DNA of 64,000 bases from Rugosimonospora acidiphila (GCF_039543385.1 NZ_BAABJQ010000001.1:62001-126000), one strand, 5' to 3'. Counted from the first letter of the stretch, positions 6,923-18,124 are shown. Program-made: numbers and translations. The notes: a model not told the origin generated them from the sequence alone.

Positions 6923-8485
6923 TCAGCCCCACGCGAGCAGGGCGGCCTCGGGATCGGTGAGGAAGGCGCCGACGTCCCGCAGGAACTTCGAGCCCAGCTC
7001 ACCGTCGATGATCCGGTGGTCGAAGGACAGCCCGAGGGTGGTGACCTGGCGGATCCTGATCTTCTTCTTGTGTACCCACGGCATCTCGCGAACCGCGCCG
7101 AACGCGAGGATCGCGGCCTCCCCGGGCGGCAGGATCGGGGTACCGGTGTCCACTCCGAACACGCCCACGTTGGTGATCGTGAACGTCCCGCCCGACATGT
7201 CGGCCGGCGTGGTCCGTCCCGCCTTCGCGGTGCCCACCAGTTCGGTCATGGCCTCGGCCAGCCCGCGCAGGGGCAGCTCGCCGGCGTCCTTGATGTTCGG
7301 GACGACCAGTCCGCGCTCGGTGGCGGCGGCGATGCCCAGGTTCACGTAGTCCTTGACCACGATGTGGTCGCAGTCCCAGCTGGAGTTGACCATCGGGTAC
7401 CGCTTGATGGTCAGCAGCACCGCCTTGGCCACCAGCAACAGCGGGGAGACCCGGACGTCCCGCCAGTCGGGCAGCCCCTTGATCCGCTCCAGCGCCCGCA
7501 TCGACCGCGTCATGTCCACCGTGAGGAACTCGGTGACGTGCGGCGCGGTGAACGCGCTGGACACCATGTTCTCCGCGGTGAGCTTGCGTACTCCCTTCAC
7601 CGGGATGCGCTGTTCCCGTTCGCCCGCGACGAACGCCCGGCCGGCGGCGACGGCGGAACCCGCGGACTGCTCCGCGACCGCGGCGACCGCGGCCTGGACG
7701 TCGTCCCGTGTGATCGACCCCTGCGGCCCGGTGCCCACCAGGGCAGTCAGGTCCACCCCGAGGTCGCGCGCCAGCTTGCGCACCGGCGGCTTGGCCAGCA
7801 CCCCGTTGGCGCCGCTCCGAACGGGTCCGCCAGTCGCGGGCGCCGGCGGCCCTTGCCGGGGGATCGCCGGTCCGGGCTGGGCGGCAGCGGGTCGCGCGGG
7901 CGTCGGTGCCGTGGGTGCGGGCGCCGGGACCGCGGGCGCCGGGACCGCGGGCGCCGGGACCGCGGGCGCCGGGACCGCGGGCGCGGCCGGAGTGGCCGGT
8001 GCCGCGGATGTGGCCGGTGCCGACGCGCGCGGGCGCCGCTTGGCGGTCGTGGTCTTCGGGCCGTACCCGACCAGCACCGGGGTGCGGCCACCCGGCGCCG
8101 GCCCGCCGATCAGGCCGGGCTCGACGGCCCCCTCGGCCGGCGCCACCTCGACGGCGGCCAGCGACGCGGCCGACGGTGCGGTGGTGCCGGACGCCTCGCC
8201 CGGCCCGGAATCGGGCAGCGGGCCGGCGTTCGGATCGGTGTCGATGGCGATGATCGGCGTACCGACGTCGATCGTCTCGCCCTCACCATGGAAGATCGTG
8301 ATGACCCGCCCGGCCCACTTGGCCGGGATCTCCACCGCGGCCTTGGCCGTCTCCACCTCGACGATCGGCTGGTTGAGCGTGATGTCGTCGCCGACCGTCA
8401 CCAGCCACTTGAGGATCTCGCCCTCGGTGAGCCCCTCACCGAGGTCGGGCAGGTTGAACTCCTTGACGCGCGACACCCGCCTCAC
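6923..8485 (-). CDS. bkdC: Dihydrolipoamide acyltransferase (E2) of a 2-oxoacid dehydrogenase complex
   Basis: E2 transfers the acyl group from the E1-bound intermediate to CoA using a swinging lipoyl arm. The protein (about 520 residues) starts with one lipoyl domain (FNLPDLGEGLTEGEI; lipoylated Lys in VETAKAAVEIP). An Ala/Pro linker and a peripheral-subunit-binding domain (KPPVRKLARDLGVDLTALVGTGPQGSITRDDV) follow, then a catalytic domain ending in SFDHRIIDGE with the HxxxDG active-site His. A 15-base repeat in the linker gives AVPAP units. The GTG at 8485 overlaps the bkdB stop (GTGA). A TTG at 8488 and a GTG at 8476 are alternatives. Substrate class (branched-chain versus pyruvate) cannot be proven from sequence, but the order E1a-E1b-E2 without E3 resembles mycobacterial bkdABC. 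Confidence 0.9.
   Translation of the reverse strand: MRRVSRVKEFNLPDLGEGLTEGEILKWLVTVGDDITLNQPIVEVETAKAAVEIPAKWAGRVITIFHGEGETIDVGTPIIAIDTDPNAGPLPDSGPGEASGTTAPSAASLAAVEVAPAEGAVEPGLIGGPAPGGRTPVLVGYGPKTTTAKRRPRASAPATSAAPATPAAPAVPAPAVPAPAVPAPAVPAPAPTAPTPARPAAAQPGPAIPRQGPPAPATGGPVRSGANGVLAKPPVRKLARDLGVDLTALVGTGPQGSITRDDVQAAVAAVAEQSAGSAVAAGRAFVAGEREQRIPVKGVRKLTAENMVSSAFTAPHVTEFLTVDMTRSMRALERIKGLPDWRDVRVSPLLLVAKAVLLTIKRYPMVNSSWDCDHIVVKDYVNLGIAAATERGLVVPNIKDAGELPLRGLAEAMTELVGTAKAGRTTPADMSGGTFTITNVGVFGVDTGTPILPPGEAAILAFGAVREMPWVHKKKIRIRQVTTLGLSFDHRIIDGELGSKFLRDVGAFLTDPEAALLAWG
7921..7980 (-). repeat. 15-bp in-frame repeat in the E2 linker
   Basis: Four exact tandem copies of the 15-base unit GCGCCGGGACCGCGG encode repeated Ala-Val-Pro-Ala-Pro units of the flexible linker between the lipoyl and binding domains. 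Copy number could vary between strains without breaking the frame. Confidence 0.85.
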
Positions 8486-9492
8486 CAACCAAAGCTTCGG
8501 TCGACGGCGTCGAGCACCCGGTCCAGGTCCGGCAGGTACTCCTCCTCCACCCGGGCGGCCGGGTAGGGCACATCGAACCCGGTCACCCGCAGCACCGGGG
8601 ACTCCAGCGAGTAGAAGCAGCGCTCGGTGACCCGGGCCGCGATCTCCGCACCCATGCCCAGGTTGGACGGTGCCTCGTGTACCACGACCAGCCGGCCGGT
8701 GCGGCGCACCGAGTCGTAGACCGACCCGAGGTCCAGCGGCGACAGCGAGCGCAGGTCGATCACCTCGAGGCTGCGGCCGTCGTCCTCGGCGGCGGTGGCG
8801 GCGTCCAGCGCCGTGCGCACCATCGGGCCGTACGCGACGATCGTGGCGTCGGTACCGGGCCGGATCACGCGGGCCGAGTGCAGCGGGTACGGCTGCCCGT
8901 CGGTGTCGACCGGGCCCTTCTCCCAGTACCGGCGCTTCGGCTCCATGAAGATGATCGGGTCATCCGACGCGATGGCCTGCTGGATCATCCAGTACGCGTC
9001 GTTGGGGTTCGCGCACGAGACGACCTTGAGTCCGGCCGTGTGCGAGAAGTAGGCCTCGGGCGACTCGGAGTGGTGCTCGACCGCCCCAATGCCGCCGCCG
9101 AACGGGATCCGGATCACGATCGGCAGCCGCACCTGGCCCTGCGAGCGGTAGTGGAACTTGGCCACCTGCGACACGATCTGGTCGTATGCCGGGTAGACGA
9201 ACCCGTCGAACTGGATCTCGCAGACCGGCCGGTACCCGCGCAGCGCGAGCCCGATCGCGGTGCCCACGATGCCCGACTCGGCCAGCGGAGTGTCGATGAC
9301 CCGGTCCTCACCGAAGTCCTTCTGCAGCCCGTCGGTGATCCGGAAGACGCCGCCGAGCTTGCCGACGTCCTCGCCCATGATGATGACCTTCGGGTCGTCG
9401 TCCATGGCGCGACGCAGCCCCGTGTTGAGCGCCTTGCCCATGGACAGAGTCGTGCTCTTCTCGGCGGCAGGGGCGACGGCTGGTGCGGTCAT
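8482..9492 (-). CDS. bkdB: 2-oxoacid dehydrogenase E1 component, beta subunit
   Basis: The 336-residue protein forms the E1 heterotetramer with the alpha subunit and contributes to the thiamine-diphosphate site. Family hallmarks: KALNTGLRRAMDDDPKVIIMGEDVGKLGGVFRIT near the N-terminus, DTPLAESGIVGTAIGLALRGYRPVCEIQF, the HHSESPEAYFSHTAGLKVV block, and the C-terminal VVHEAPSNLGMGAEIAARVTE segment. The ATG at 9492 overlaps the stop of the alpha-subunit gene (ATGA), so translation is coupled. The longer open frame extending to 10299 is only a shadow of the alpha gene. Confidence 0.93.
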   Translation of the reverse strand: MTAPAVAPAAEKSTTLSMGKALNTGLRRAMDDDPKVIIMGEDVGKLGGVFRITDGLQKDFGEDRVIDTPLAESGIVGTAIGLALRGYRPVCEIQFDGFVYPAYDQIVSQVAKFHYRSQGQVRLPIVIRIPFGGGIGAVEHHSESPEAYFSHTAGLKVVSCANPNDAYWMIQQAIASDDPIIFMEPKRRYWEKGPVDTDGQPYPLHSARVIRPGTDATIVAYGPMVRTALDAATAAEDDGRSLEVIDLRSLSPLDLGSVYDSVRRTGRLVVVHEAPSNLGMGAEIAARVTERCFYSLESPVLRVTGFDVPYPAARVEEEYLPDLDRVLDAVDRSFGW

Positions 9493-10685
9493 CGGTGGGC
9501 CCCCTCTGCGAAGGAAGACAGGTACTCGGTGTGCCGGGCGCGCTCCTCGTCGATCAGGGGCGAGCCGTTGGGGTACACGTTGTCGAACATGCTCAGCGGG
9601 TCGGGCTCGGGCATGGACAGCACCCGCTCGCGCAGGTGTACCGCCTCGCGGGCGGCCTGCTCGTCCACCTCGCCGAAGAACGCCTCGTCGGCGATGCCCT
9701 GGTTGGTCAGGAACCGGCGTACCCGCAGGATCGGGTCCTTGGCCTGCCACGACTCGACCTCGCTGGCGATCCGGTACCGGGTCGGGTCGTCGGAGGTGGT
9801 GTGCGCACCCATCCGGTACGTGTACGCCTCGACCAGCGTCGGGCCCTGCCCGTGCCGGGCGTTGTCCAGGGCCGTGCGGGTGACCGCGTAGGCGGCCAGC
9901 ACGTCGTTGCCGTCCACCCGCACGCCGGGGAAGCCGAACCCGGCGGCGCGCTGGTAGAGCGGCACCCGGGTCTGCCGCTCCAGCGGCGCGGAGATGGCGT
10001 ACTGGTTGTTCTGGCAGAAGAACACGATCGGCGCGTGGAACACGCCGGCCCAGATGAAAGCCTCGTTCACGTCGCCCTGGCTGCTCGCGCCGTCGCCGAA
10101 GTACGCGATGACGGCCTCGTCGCCACTGTCGCCGTCCAGGCCCGCGCCGTTGCCGCCCGCGGTCGCGCGCTTGGCGGTCGGGGTCGCGCCGCCGATCCGG
10201 CCGTCCAGGTTGATGCCCATGGCGTAGCCGACCGCGTGCAGCGTCTGCGCGCCGATGACGATCGTGTACATGTTGAACTTGTGCTTGATCGGGTCCCACG
10301 CGCCCTGGTCGACGCCGCGGAACAGGCCGAGCGGCATGATCGGGTCGATGCCGCGGCAGTAGAGCACGCCGTGCTCGCGATAGGTGGGGAAGGCCATGTC
10401 CTGCGTCCGCAGCGCGCGCCCGGAGCCGACCTGGGCCGCCTCCTGCCCGAGCAGGCTCGCCCAGAGGCCCAGTTCGCCCTGGCGCTGCAGCGCGGTCGCC
10501 TCGGTGTCCAGCTTCCTGACCACCACGAGGTCCCGGTAGAGGCCGCGGTACTCCTCGTCGCTGAAGTCGACCGAATACTCTGGGTGCTCGACCCGTTCCC
10601 CTTCGGGGGTGAGTAATTGCACGAACTCCGGTTCGGGCGCCATGTCATCGCGCCCGTCGCGGGCCGGGGGTTGGCCCTTCGCCAT
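9489..10685 (-). CDS. bkdA: 2-oxoacid dehydrogenase E1 component, alpha subunit
   Basis: First gene of the operon (398 residues). It carries the thiamine-diphosphate-binding motif from YFGDGASSQGDVNEAFIWAG to QNNQYAIS (the GDG...N motif). It also has the FPTYREHG segment and RMGAHTTSDDPTRYR, which contains the phosphorylation-loop region of this family. A glycine/alanine-rich loop of about 20 residues (GGATPTAKRATAGGNGAG) precedes the GDG motif and is longer than in many relatives. The start follows a GGGAGAGACGG ribosome binding site. The promoter should lie in the 244-base gap up to 10929. Confidence 0.93.
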   Translation of the reverse strand: MAKGQPPARDGRDDMAPEPEFVQLLTPEGERVEHPEYSVDFSDEEYRGLYRDLVVVRKLDTEATALQRQGELGLWASLLGQEAAQVGSGRALRTQDMAFPTYREHGVLYCRGIDPIMPLGLFRGVDQGAWDPIKHKFNMYTIVIGAQTLHAVGYAMGINLDGRIGGATPTAKRATAGGNGAGLDGDSGDEAVIAYFGDGASSQGDVNEAFIWAGVFHAPIVFFCQNNQYAISAPLERQTRVPLYQRAAGFGFPGVRVDGNDVLAAYAVTRTALDNARHGQGPTLVEAYTYRMGAHTTSDDPTRYRIASEVESWQAKDPILRVRRFLTNQGIADEAFFGEVDEQAAREAVHLRERVLSMPEPDPLSMFDNVYPNGSPLIDEERARHTEYLSSFAEGAHR

Positions 10686-10929
10686 CCGTCTCTCCCTGTC
10701 CTATCTGCCTCGGCAGCGGGGTGACCGTGCCGTGTCCGATCCACGCCGCCCGGTTGGACGGACGAGGTGGGAGTCGGCTTCGGGACAGCCCACCGCAGGG
10801 TATGCGGAGCAGCGACCCCGATGCCGCTCCCCCCAGCATTGCAGACGACGTGAGCACCGACACAGTGGCGAGGCACGGCAGGATTTCCCGTCGAGACCGC
10901 TCACCGGCGACGAATCTCCGCACGGGGCG

Positions 10930-12153
10930 TCAATTGTCCGACTGATACGTCCGAAGCCAGGCGTCGACCGCCTGCTCGTCGGTGAGGTCCACGCCCTCCG
11001 CGATCAGCCTGGCCGTCGCGCGGACCGCCGGGCTCTGCCGCTCGCCCGTCGCGCACAGCCGGGCGAACTCCGCCCGGCGCAGGCCCACCTCGTCGAAGGT
11101 GGCCTGTAGCGCCACGTCCGGCAGGCCGAGCCGGCGCCCCGCCCACAGCACCCAGGCGCCCAGCGCGTCCGGCAGCGTACCGGTGTCCCGGCTGTCGAGC
11201 ACCGCCCGGCCGTGTACCCAGTCGAGCATGAACACCTCTACCGCCCGCGGGCTCCAGCGCATCGGATCGCCGCCCCGAGTGTCGGCGAAGTCGATGGCCA
11301 AGCCCAGGCAGTAGGTGACCGCCTCGCGCCGCTCGCCGGACGCGCCGGCCAGGCCGGACAGCCGCGCCTCGGGCGAGTCCAGGAACTCCCCGACCAGCCC
11401 ATCCTTGTCGACCCCCGGCACGGGTCGGTCGGCGGCGACCGGGAGCTGGTCGGGAATCAGCGCGAGCCGGGCGTACGCGAGCGCCCAGTTGGACGAGAGA
11501 GATTCGGACTCGGGCAGTTCGGACGTGTTGTCGGTCGCCCGCAGGTACCCGGTGGAGGCGGCCCGTACCGTGGCCGGCTCGACCTCGGCCAGCCAGGTCA
11601 TCGCCGCCTCGTCCGCGGTCACGCTCTGCCGCAGCTGATCCAGCACCATCGAGGCGGGTGCGGCGATCACCAGGTCCTTGACCAGGCCGAGGTTGTGATC
11701 GACCAGGATCACCACGGCGTGATCGGGCCCGCCCACCTCCGGCTCCCGGTACTCGTAGGTGATCAGGTAGCTGGTCTGATCCCCGTACCGGTCGCCGTAC
11801 GCGTACCCGCCGGTGACCCGTACCGCGCCCAGCGCGCCCAGCCAGGCCGGCCCTTGGTCGTCGGCTGCCTCCTCGCGCTGCTCGGAGGTGCCGGGCGTCA
11901 GCGCGTCGAGCACCGAGGCGGCCACCCGGGCGGTGCTGGTGTCCGTGGTGGACAGGTGCTCGCGCAGCGTCCGGCCAAAGAACTCCAGCGCGACGGCCCG
12001 GTCTGGCAGGCTGCCGGCGTAGATGGTGCCCAGCAGCGTGGAGAGCAGCAGCTCGGCGTCGAACGCGGTATCCACCTTGTCCAGGTCCCGGGCGGCCCGG
12101 AGGACGAGCTCCGGTAGGCCTGGTCCGGGGTCGGCAGCGGCATTGCTGGGCAT
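10930..12153 (-). CDS. Conserved hypothetical protein, 407 residues
   Basis: I do not recognise the family. The protein is acidic, without signal peptide or membrane helices, and reads as an alpha/beta cytoplasmic protein. It has an N-terminal helical segment (DLDKVDTAFDAELLLSTLLGTIYAG) and a middle beta-rich part with YLITYEYREPEVGGPDHAVVILVDHNLGLVKDLVI. A helical C-terminal half contains RWSPRAVEVFMLDWVHGRAVLD and ends in YQSDN. Codon use and third-position GC fit a real gene. It lies on the minus strand downstream of the GTPase gene group, but a 136-base gap separates them, so it may be transcribed on its own. No function is proposed. Confidence 0.7.
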   Translation of the reverse strand: MPSNAAADPGPGLPELVLRAARDLDKVDTAFDAELLLSTLLGTIYAGSLPDRAVALEFFGRTLREHLSTTDTSTARVAASVLDALTPGTSEQREEAADDQGPAWLGALGAVRVTGGYAYGDRYGDQTSYLITYEYREPEVGGPDHAVVILVDHNLGLVKDLVIAAPASMVLDQLRQSVTADEAAMTWLAEVEPATVRAASTGYLRATDNTSELPESESLSSNWALAYARLALIPDQLPVAADRPVPGVDKDGLVGEFLDSPEARLSGLAGASGERREAVTYCLGLAIDFADTRGGDPMRWSPRAVEVFMLDWVHGRAVLDSRDTGTLPDALGAWVLWAGRRLGLPDVALQATFDEVGLRRAEFARLCATGERQSPAVRATARLIAEGVDLTDEQAVDAWLRTYQSDN

Positions 12154-12289
12154 GTCACGAGCCTATGCCCCAAGGCCATTTACTTCTGAGTCAACCCGAC
12201 GCCGCGCCCGCGCGCCCCGGCCGCCGCCACGGCGCTGATTGGGCCGGCGCCGCCCGCCGCCCTCGCCCCCGGGGTCGCCGCGCCGCTGG

Positions 12290-12715
12290 TCAGGTCCGGG
12301 CCGGGCGGCGCACGGTGAACAGCAGGGCGAGCGGCACCAGCACGCCCAGCACCAGCGAGACCAGGCTCGCGCCGTAGTCCGCGCCGATCAGTTCGCCCCG
12401 GTGCCGGGCGTGGTACGCCAGGTGCAGCGCGTTGAACCCGCCCGCGCCGAGCAGCACCACGACGCTGACCCGCCGGTCGTCGAGGATGGCGGCGACCACC
12501 AGCAGCCCGCCCAGGGTCAGGAAGGTGGCGCCCAGGTCGCTGGTGAGGTGCTCGTTGTAGGGCAGGTAGGCGCCGGTCCAACGGTGACCGAGGCCGGGGA
12601 ACGAGGTGAAGAAGCTGGCCGGGGCGAAGTAGGCCCAGCCACCCCAGGACAGTTCGACGACCCCCAGCGCCGCGGTCCCGCCGCGGCGCACCAGCCCGAT
12701 CCGGGCTCCGGTCAC
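12290..12715 (-). CDS. Small four-helix membrane protein
   Basis: The 141-residue protein has four hydrophobic helices, at about residues 12-32, 55-75, 78-97 and 117-137. It has short polar loops such as PGLGHRWTGAYLPYNEH and a basic tail RRPART. The size and topology are those of small DoxX/DUF4345-like integral membrane proteins, but the match is not specific. The GTG start overlaps the stop of the upstream dynamin-like GTPase gene (GTGA), making it the last gene of a three-gene coupled operon. It could be a membrane partner of the GTPases; that is inference from context only. Confidence 0.75.
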   Translation of the reverse strand: MTGARIGLVRRGGTAALGVVELSWGGWAYFAPASFFTSFPGLGHRWTGAYLPYNEHLTSDLGATFLTLGGLLVVAAILDDRRVSVVVLLGAGGFNALHLAYHARHRGELIGADYGASLVSLVLGVLVPLALLFTVRRPART

Positions 12716-14331
12716 CGGCCGGCCGCCTCGAGCGCCTCGCGGGCCTCGGCGTACCGGGTCGACATCGCCCGTACGGGCCGGATCACGTACTCGCCGGCGA
12801 TCTCGGCGACCGCGGACTCGATCGGGCCGCCCGCCTCCCGGCTGGCGCGCCGCGAACCGGCGGCGGCCAGCGGCGCGACCAGCACCGACAGCAGCGCCCC
12901 GCCGAGCAGCCCGACCCCGGCCAGCAGGGCGGGCCGGGCCGCGCCGCCAAGGCCGGGAAGGAACAGCCGGCCGATCAGCCAGGCCACCCCGGCGAGGGCC
13001 GCCAGCGTCAGCAGCCACTGCAGGGCCGAGACCACCCGCCACCATGCCGGGGTGCGGGACGCGCCCAGGTCGACGTGGTCGATCGCGGCGTCCAGGGCAT
13101 CGGGCAGGTCCCCGAGCCGGGACCGGGCCGCGGTGCCCAACGCCTGTGTCCACGGCTCGGGCAGGCCGGCGGAGGCGCGGTCGGCCAGCGCGCGCACCGC
13201 CACCTCGATCGCGGCGCGCTGGGCACGGGCCGGTACGGCCAGCCCGGACGTCTGCGGGACCCGCTCCGGGTACTGCCAGGCCAGCGGGTCCGGCCGGCGC
13301 CGCCAGTACCGGGTCAGCGGCCAGCCCATCACGCGCCGGGCCTGGTACCTGCGCGCCCGCGCGACCGCGTTCGCCACGGCCGGAGCGCCGGCCGCCGAGC
13401 ACAGCTCCTCGGTGACCGCGCGCACCACGCCGCGCCCGAGCTCGGCCGCCGGTGGCCCGACCGTCGACGACAGGTCGTCCACCAGCTTGAGCAGGTCACC
13501 ATCCAGCCGGCGCAGCCGCGCCTGCCGGGCAACCATCGCCTTCTCCAGCTCCCGGCGCAGCTCCACCACCCCGGCGGACCCGCCGATAGCGCTGGTCGCC
13601 AGCACCGGCACCCCGCCGAGCCCGTCGGCGTCCAGCAGCCGCCGCAGGTCGTTCACGCACCGGCCCACGTCCGGGACGGCCAGCCGGTCGACCTGGTTGA
13701 GCACCACGATGGTGATGTCCCGGTGCCGGCCGAACGCGCGCAGGTACTGCTCATGCACCAGCCGGTCGGCGTACTTCTGCGGGTCGGTCACCCAGACCAC
13801 CAGGTCGACCAGGTCAAGCAGCCGCTCCGCCTCGTCGCGGTGCTCGGCCACCACCGAGTCGAGGTCGGGCAGGTCGAGCAGGACCAGCCCGCGCAGCGTC
13901 GCCTCGTCCTGAGCGTCCAGCGCGCTCTCCCGGTCGAACCGCAGCGGGGCCGGTACCTCGAGCCAGTCCAGCAGCGGCCCGGCACCGGCGCCGCCCCACA
14001 CGCACGCGTGCGGCTGCCCGGTGGTCGGCCGGCGCACCCCGACGTCGGAGAGGGCCAGTCCGCTCAGCGCGTTGAACAGGCTGGACTTGCCGCCGCCGGT
14101 GGCGCCGGCCAGTGCGACGACGGTGTGCTCGCGGGAGTGCGCGAGCCGCTGCACCGTGTGATCGGCGAGGCTCCGGGCGGGCGCCAGCCGCCGTTCGTCG
14201 AGCACGCCGGCCGCCGAGCGGACGAAGCGGCCCAGCGCCCCGGCGCGGGTCACCAGCGAATCGGCGTCGATGGGGTCCTGGTCGTACCCGTGGCGTGCGC
14301 GCGGCAGCGCGACATCGAGGCGCTCGGTCAC
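12712..14331 (-). CDS. Dynamin-like GTPase with C-terminal membrane hairpin
   Basis: The 539-residue protein has a complete GTPase domain: G1 GATGGGKSS (76-84), a G2 threonine in RRPTTG, G3 DLPD (153-156) and G4 NQVD (212-215). A long helical region follows. Near residues 440-500 there are two adjacent transmembrane helices (WLLTLAALAGVAWLIGRLF and ALLAGVGLLGGALLSVLVA). This layout fits bacterial dynamin-like or YfjP-type GTPases that act at membranes. It uses a GTG start overlapping the stop of the upstream GTPase gene. Together they form a two-GTPase pair, as in several actinobacterial dynamin systems (DynA/DynB, IniA/IniC), though orthology to those is not shown. Confidence 0.82.
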   Translation of the reverse strand: MTERLDVALPRARHGYDQDPIDADSLVTRAGALGRFVRSAAGVLDERRLAPARSLADHTVQRLAHSREHTVVALAGATGGGKSSLFNALSGLALSDVGVRRPTTGQPHACVWGGAGAGPLLDWLEVPAPLRFDRESALDAQDEATLRGLVLLDLPDLDSVVAEHRDEAERLLDLVDLVVWVTDPQKYADRLVHEQYLRAFGRHRDITIVVLNQVDRLAVPDVGRCVNDLRRLLDADGLGGVPVLATSAIGGSAGVVELRRELEKAMVARQARLRRLDGDLLKLVDDLSSTVGPPAAELGRGVVRAVTEELCSAAGAPAVANAVARARRYQARRVMGWPLTRYWRRRPDPLAWQYPERVPQTSGLAVPARAQRAAIEVAVRALADRASAGLPEPWTQALGTAARSRLGDLPDALDAAIDHVDLGASRTPAWWRVVSALQWLLTLAALAGVAWLIGRLFLPGLGGAARPALLAGVGLLGGALLSVLVAPLAAAGSRRASREAGGPIESAVAEIAGEYVIRPVRAMSTRYAEAREALEAAGR

Positions 14332-16073
14332 TGTGCCCCCGCCTCGGCCGGGGCGGGCAGCGCCTGGCGCGGCATGGCCGGCCGCTCGTCCATCGCGGCC
14401 GAGGCGACGGCCTCAGCCGCCGCGTACAGCCGCTCCGGCTGATCCGGGCCGATCTCGGCGCCGGCCAGCACGCCGGTGAACCGGCTCGTGCGATCGTCGA
14501 ACAGCTCCCGTAACCTCCGGTCAAGCTCGGTGCGGCCGCGCTCGGCCAACTCTCTCAGCGTCTCATCGCAGGAGATCGCTCGAAGCAGGGCGGCACCCGC
14601 GTCCGGGGTGTCGTCGGGGGCGTCCGGCGCCGGGGGCGCCACCACCGCGATCGTCGCCAGCAGGCCGGCCGTGTTGGCCGGGTGCGCCGCCCCCCGCTGG
14701 TCGGCCGCGTGCCGCCGCACCTGGTCGAGCATCCAGCGCTGCCACAGCCGGACCAGCCGCTGCGCCGTCTCGCCGGGGTCGTCGGCCGCCGGTACCCGGC
14801 TCAGCAGTTCCGGCTGGTACCGCCAGGCCGCCCGTACCCGCTCCTCGGCCTCCGTCACGGCGGCGGAGATCACCGTCGCCAGGCTGGCAGACAGGGCGCC
14901 GCGCAGCCGCCCGGCCGGCCGGGCCCGGCCCGAGAACGCCGCGCCGACCCGGTCCCGGAGCCGGCCGGCACCGCCCGCGGCCGGCACCTGCTGGCCGGTA
15001 TCCGCGTACTCCTGCCAGCGGTCGAGGGCCTCGCCGCGCAGCACGCTGCCGTCGCCGAGCGCGGCGTCGAGCGTGGACAGCGCGCCGGACCGCGCGATCT
15101 GTACGGCGTCGCGCAGCGCGGTGGCCGTGGTGATCTGCTCCTCGGCCGCGTCGACCAGCCCGGAGGTCGCCGGAACCAGCGCGGCCACCGCGCCGCTGAT
15201 GGTCTGGCGCACCAGCCCGGCGCGCATCGCCGGGTCCGCGGCGAGCCCGGACAGCCAGTCCCGTACCGGCTGGATCACCCACTCGGCGAGCAGCCCCTGC
15301 CCGTCCAGCCCGGCCTCGGGCACCACGAACAGCCGGGCGGGGGCCAGCGCCTGGGCGGACAGCATCCCGGACAGCTGCCTGCCGAGGTCGTCCTGGGCGT
15401 CCGGCGGCACCCGGTCCAGCGCGACCGCCAGGGCGGTGCCCCGGTCGCGGGCGGTGGCCAGGACCGACCACGGGACGGCGTCGGCGTACCGGGCGGCGGT
15501 GGTGACGAACAGCCAGAGGTCGGCCGCGGCGAGCAGCTGCTCGGCCAGCTCCCGGTTGGCCTCCACCACCGAGTCGATGTCGGGCGCGTCGAGCAGGGCC
15601 AGCCCGGGGGCCAGCCCGGTGGCGGCGACCATGCGCAACGTGTCCGGCGCTCCGCTCAGGTCGGTGGTGCGAACGAGCCCGGGCAGCAGCCGCCGCTCGT
15701 GGAACCAGCGCCCGTCCGAGGGGTGATGCACCAGGACCGGGGACCGGGTGGTCGGGCGCAGCGCGCCGGCCTGGCTGACCGGGGCCCGGACCAGGCTGTT
15801 GACCAACGTCGACTTGCCGGCACCGGTGGAGCCGCCGACGACCACGAGTAACGGCGCGTCGAGCCGGCCGAGCCGGGGAAGTAGATAGTCGCGCAGCTGC
15901 GCGACCATGGTCCCCCGTGCCTCATCGGCGGCCTCGGCGCACGGCGCGACCAGCGGAAACCGCGCGCCGTGCAGCGCGCTGAGCAGCTCGCCCAGTGCCT
16001 CGGTCAACGCGGGAACTCCGGTGGACGAGGACGGGGCGGCCGGGGGCGGTACGGTACGCCGGGTCACACCCAA
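14328..16073 (-). CDS. Dynamin-like GTPase, partner with degenerate G4
   Basis: The 581-residue first gene of the operon has a clear G1 loop GGSTGAGKST (80-89), a conserved PTTRSP G2 region and G3 DAPD (162-165). The expected NKxD position reads ALDRVPPD, so guanine specificity may be altered or supplied differently. The rest is Ala/Leu-rich helix (for example TATALRDAVQIARSGALSTLDAAL), consistent with dynamin-like stalks. No certain membrane span is seen. The TTG at 16073 is the longest start; a GTG at 16067 (giving VTRRTVPP) is as likely. It is divergent from dnaK, about 70 bases from the dnaK promoter -35 box. Confidence 0.8.
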   Translation of the reverse strand: MGVTRRTVPPPAAPSSSTGVPALTEALGELLSALHGARFPLVAPCAEAADEARGTMVAQLRDYLLPRLGRLDAPLLVVVGGSTGAGKSTLVNSLVRAPVSQAGALRPTTRSPVLVHHPSDGRWFHERRLLPGLVRTTDLSGAPDTLRMVAATGLAPGLALLDAPDIDSVVEANRELAEQLLAAADLWLFVTTAARYADAVPWSVLATARDRGTALAVALDRVPPDAQDDLGRQLSGMLSAQALAPARLFVVPEAGLDGQGLLAEWVIQPVRDWLSGLAADPAMRAGLVRQTISGAVAALVPATSGLVDAAEEQITTATALRDAVQIARSGALSTLDAALGDGSVLRGEALDRWQEYADTGQQVPAAGGAGRLRDRVGAAFSGRARPAGRLRGALSASLATVISAAVTEAEERVRAAWRYQPELLSRVPAADDPGETAQRLVRLWQRWMLDQVRRHAADQRGAAHPANTAGLLATIAVVAPPAPDAPDDTPDAGAALLRAISCDETLRELAERGRTELDRRLRELFDDRTSRFTGVLAGAEIGPDQPERLYAAAEAVASAAMDERPAMPRQALPAPAEAGAQ

Positions 16074-16143
16074 GAGCCTGCCCGATTCGTACCCGCGACG
16101 CCACTGCCTGATGCCGAGTTGCGCCTACCACACTCAACTCCCC

Positions 16144-16171
16144 TTGACACCTGGGCGGCCCGTGTCACTAT
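16144..16171 (+). promoter_or_regulatory. Vegetative-type promoter of the dnaK operon
   Basis: The -35 box TTGACA (16144-16149) is separated by 16 bases from CACTAT (16166-16171), a fair -10 box. It lies about 60 bases upstream of the dnaK ATG, and the HAIR operator begins at the last base of the -10 box. Binding of HspR there would block initiation. Confidence 0.75.
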
Positions 16172-16189
16172 TGAGTCCGGCTCGCTCAA
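16171..16189 (+). promoter_or_regulatory. HAIR operator (HspR binding site) of dnaK
   Basis: TTGAGT-N7-GCTCAA matches the HspR inverted-repeat consensus CTTGAGT-N7-ACTCAAG with one changed base in the right arm. It overlaps the start region of the dnaK promoter. Since hspR is the last gene of the same operon, this gives a negative feedback loop. Confidence 0.85.
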
Positions 16190-16229
16190 CTTCGAGTGGC
16201 CGGCTGAGTCAACAACGGAGGCAGCGAAC

Positions 16230-18124
<1,895 letters not shown>

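Noticed and set aside
8482..10299. 605-residue fusion of E1 alpha and beta
   Set aside because: The upstream two fifths of the frame is antiparallel noise over bkdA; the true bkdB start is the ATG at 9492 overlapping the bkdA stop.
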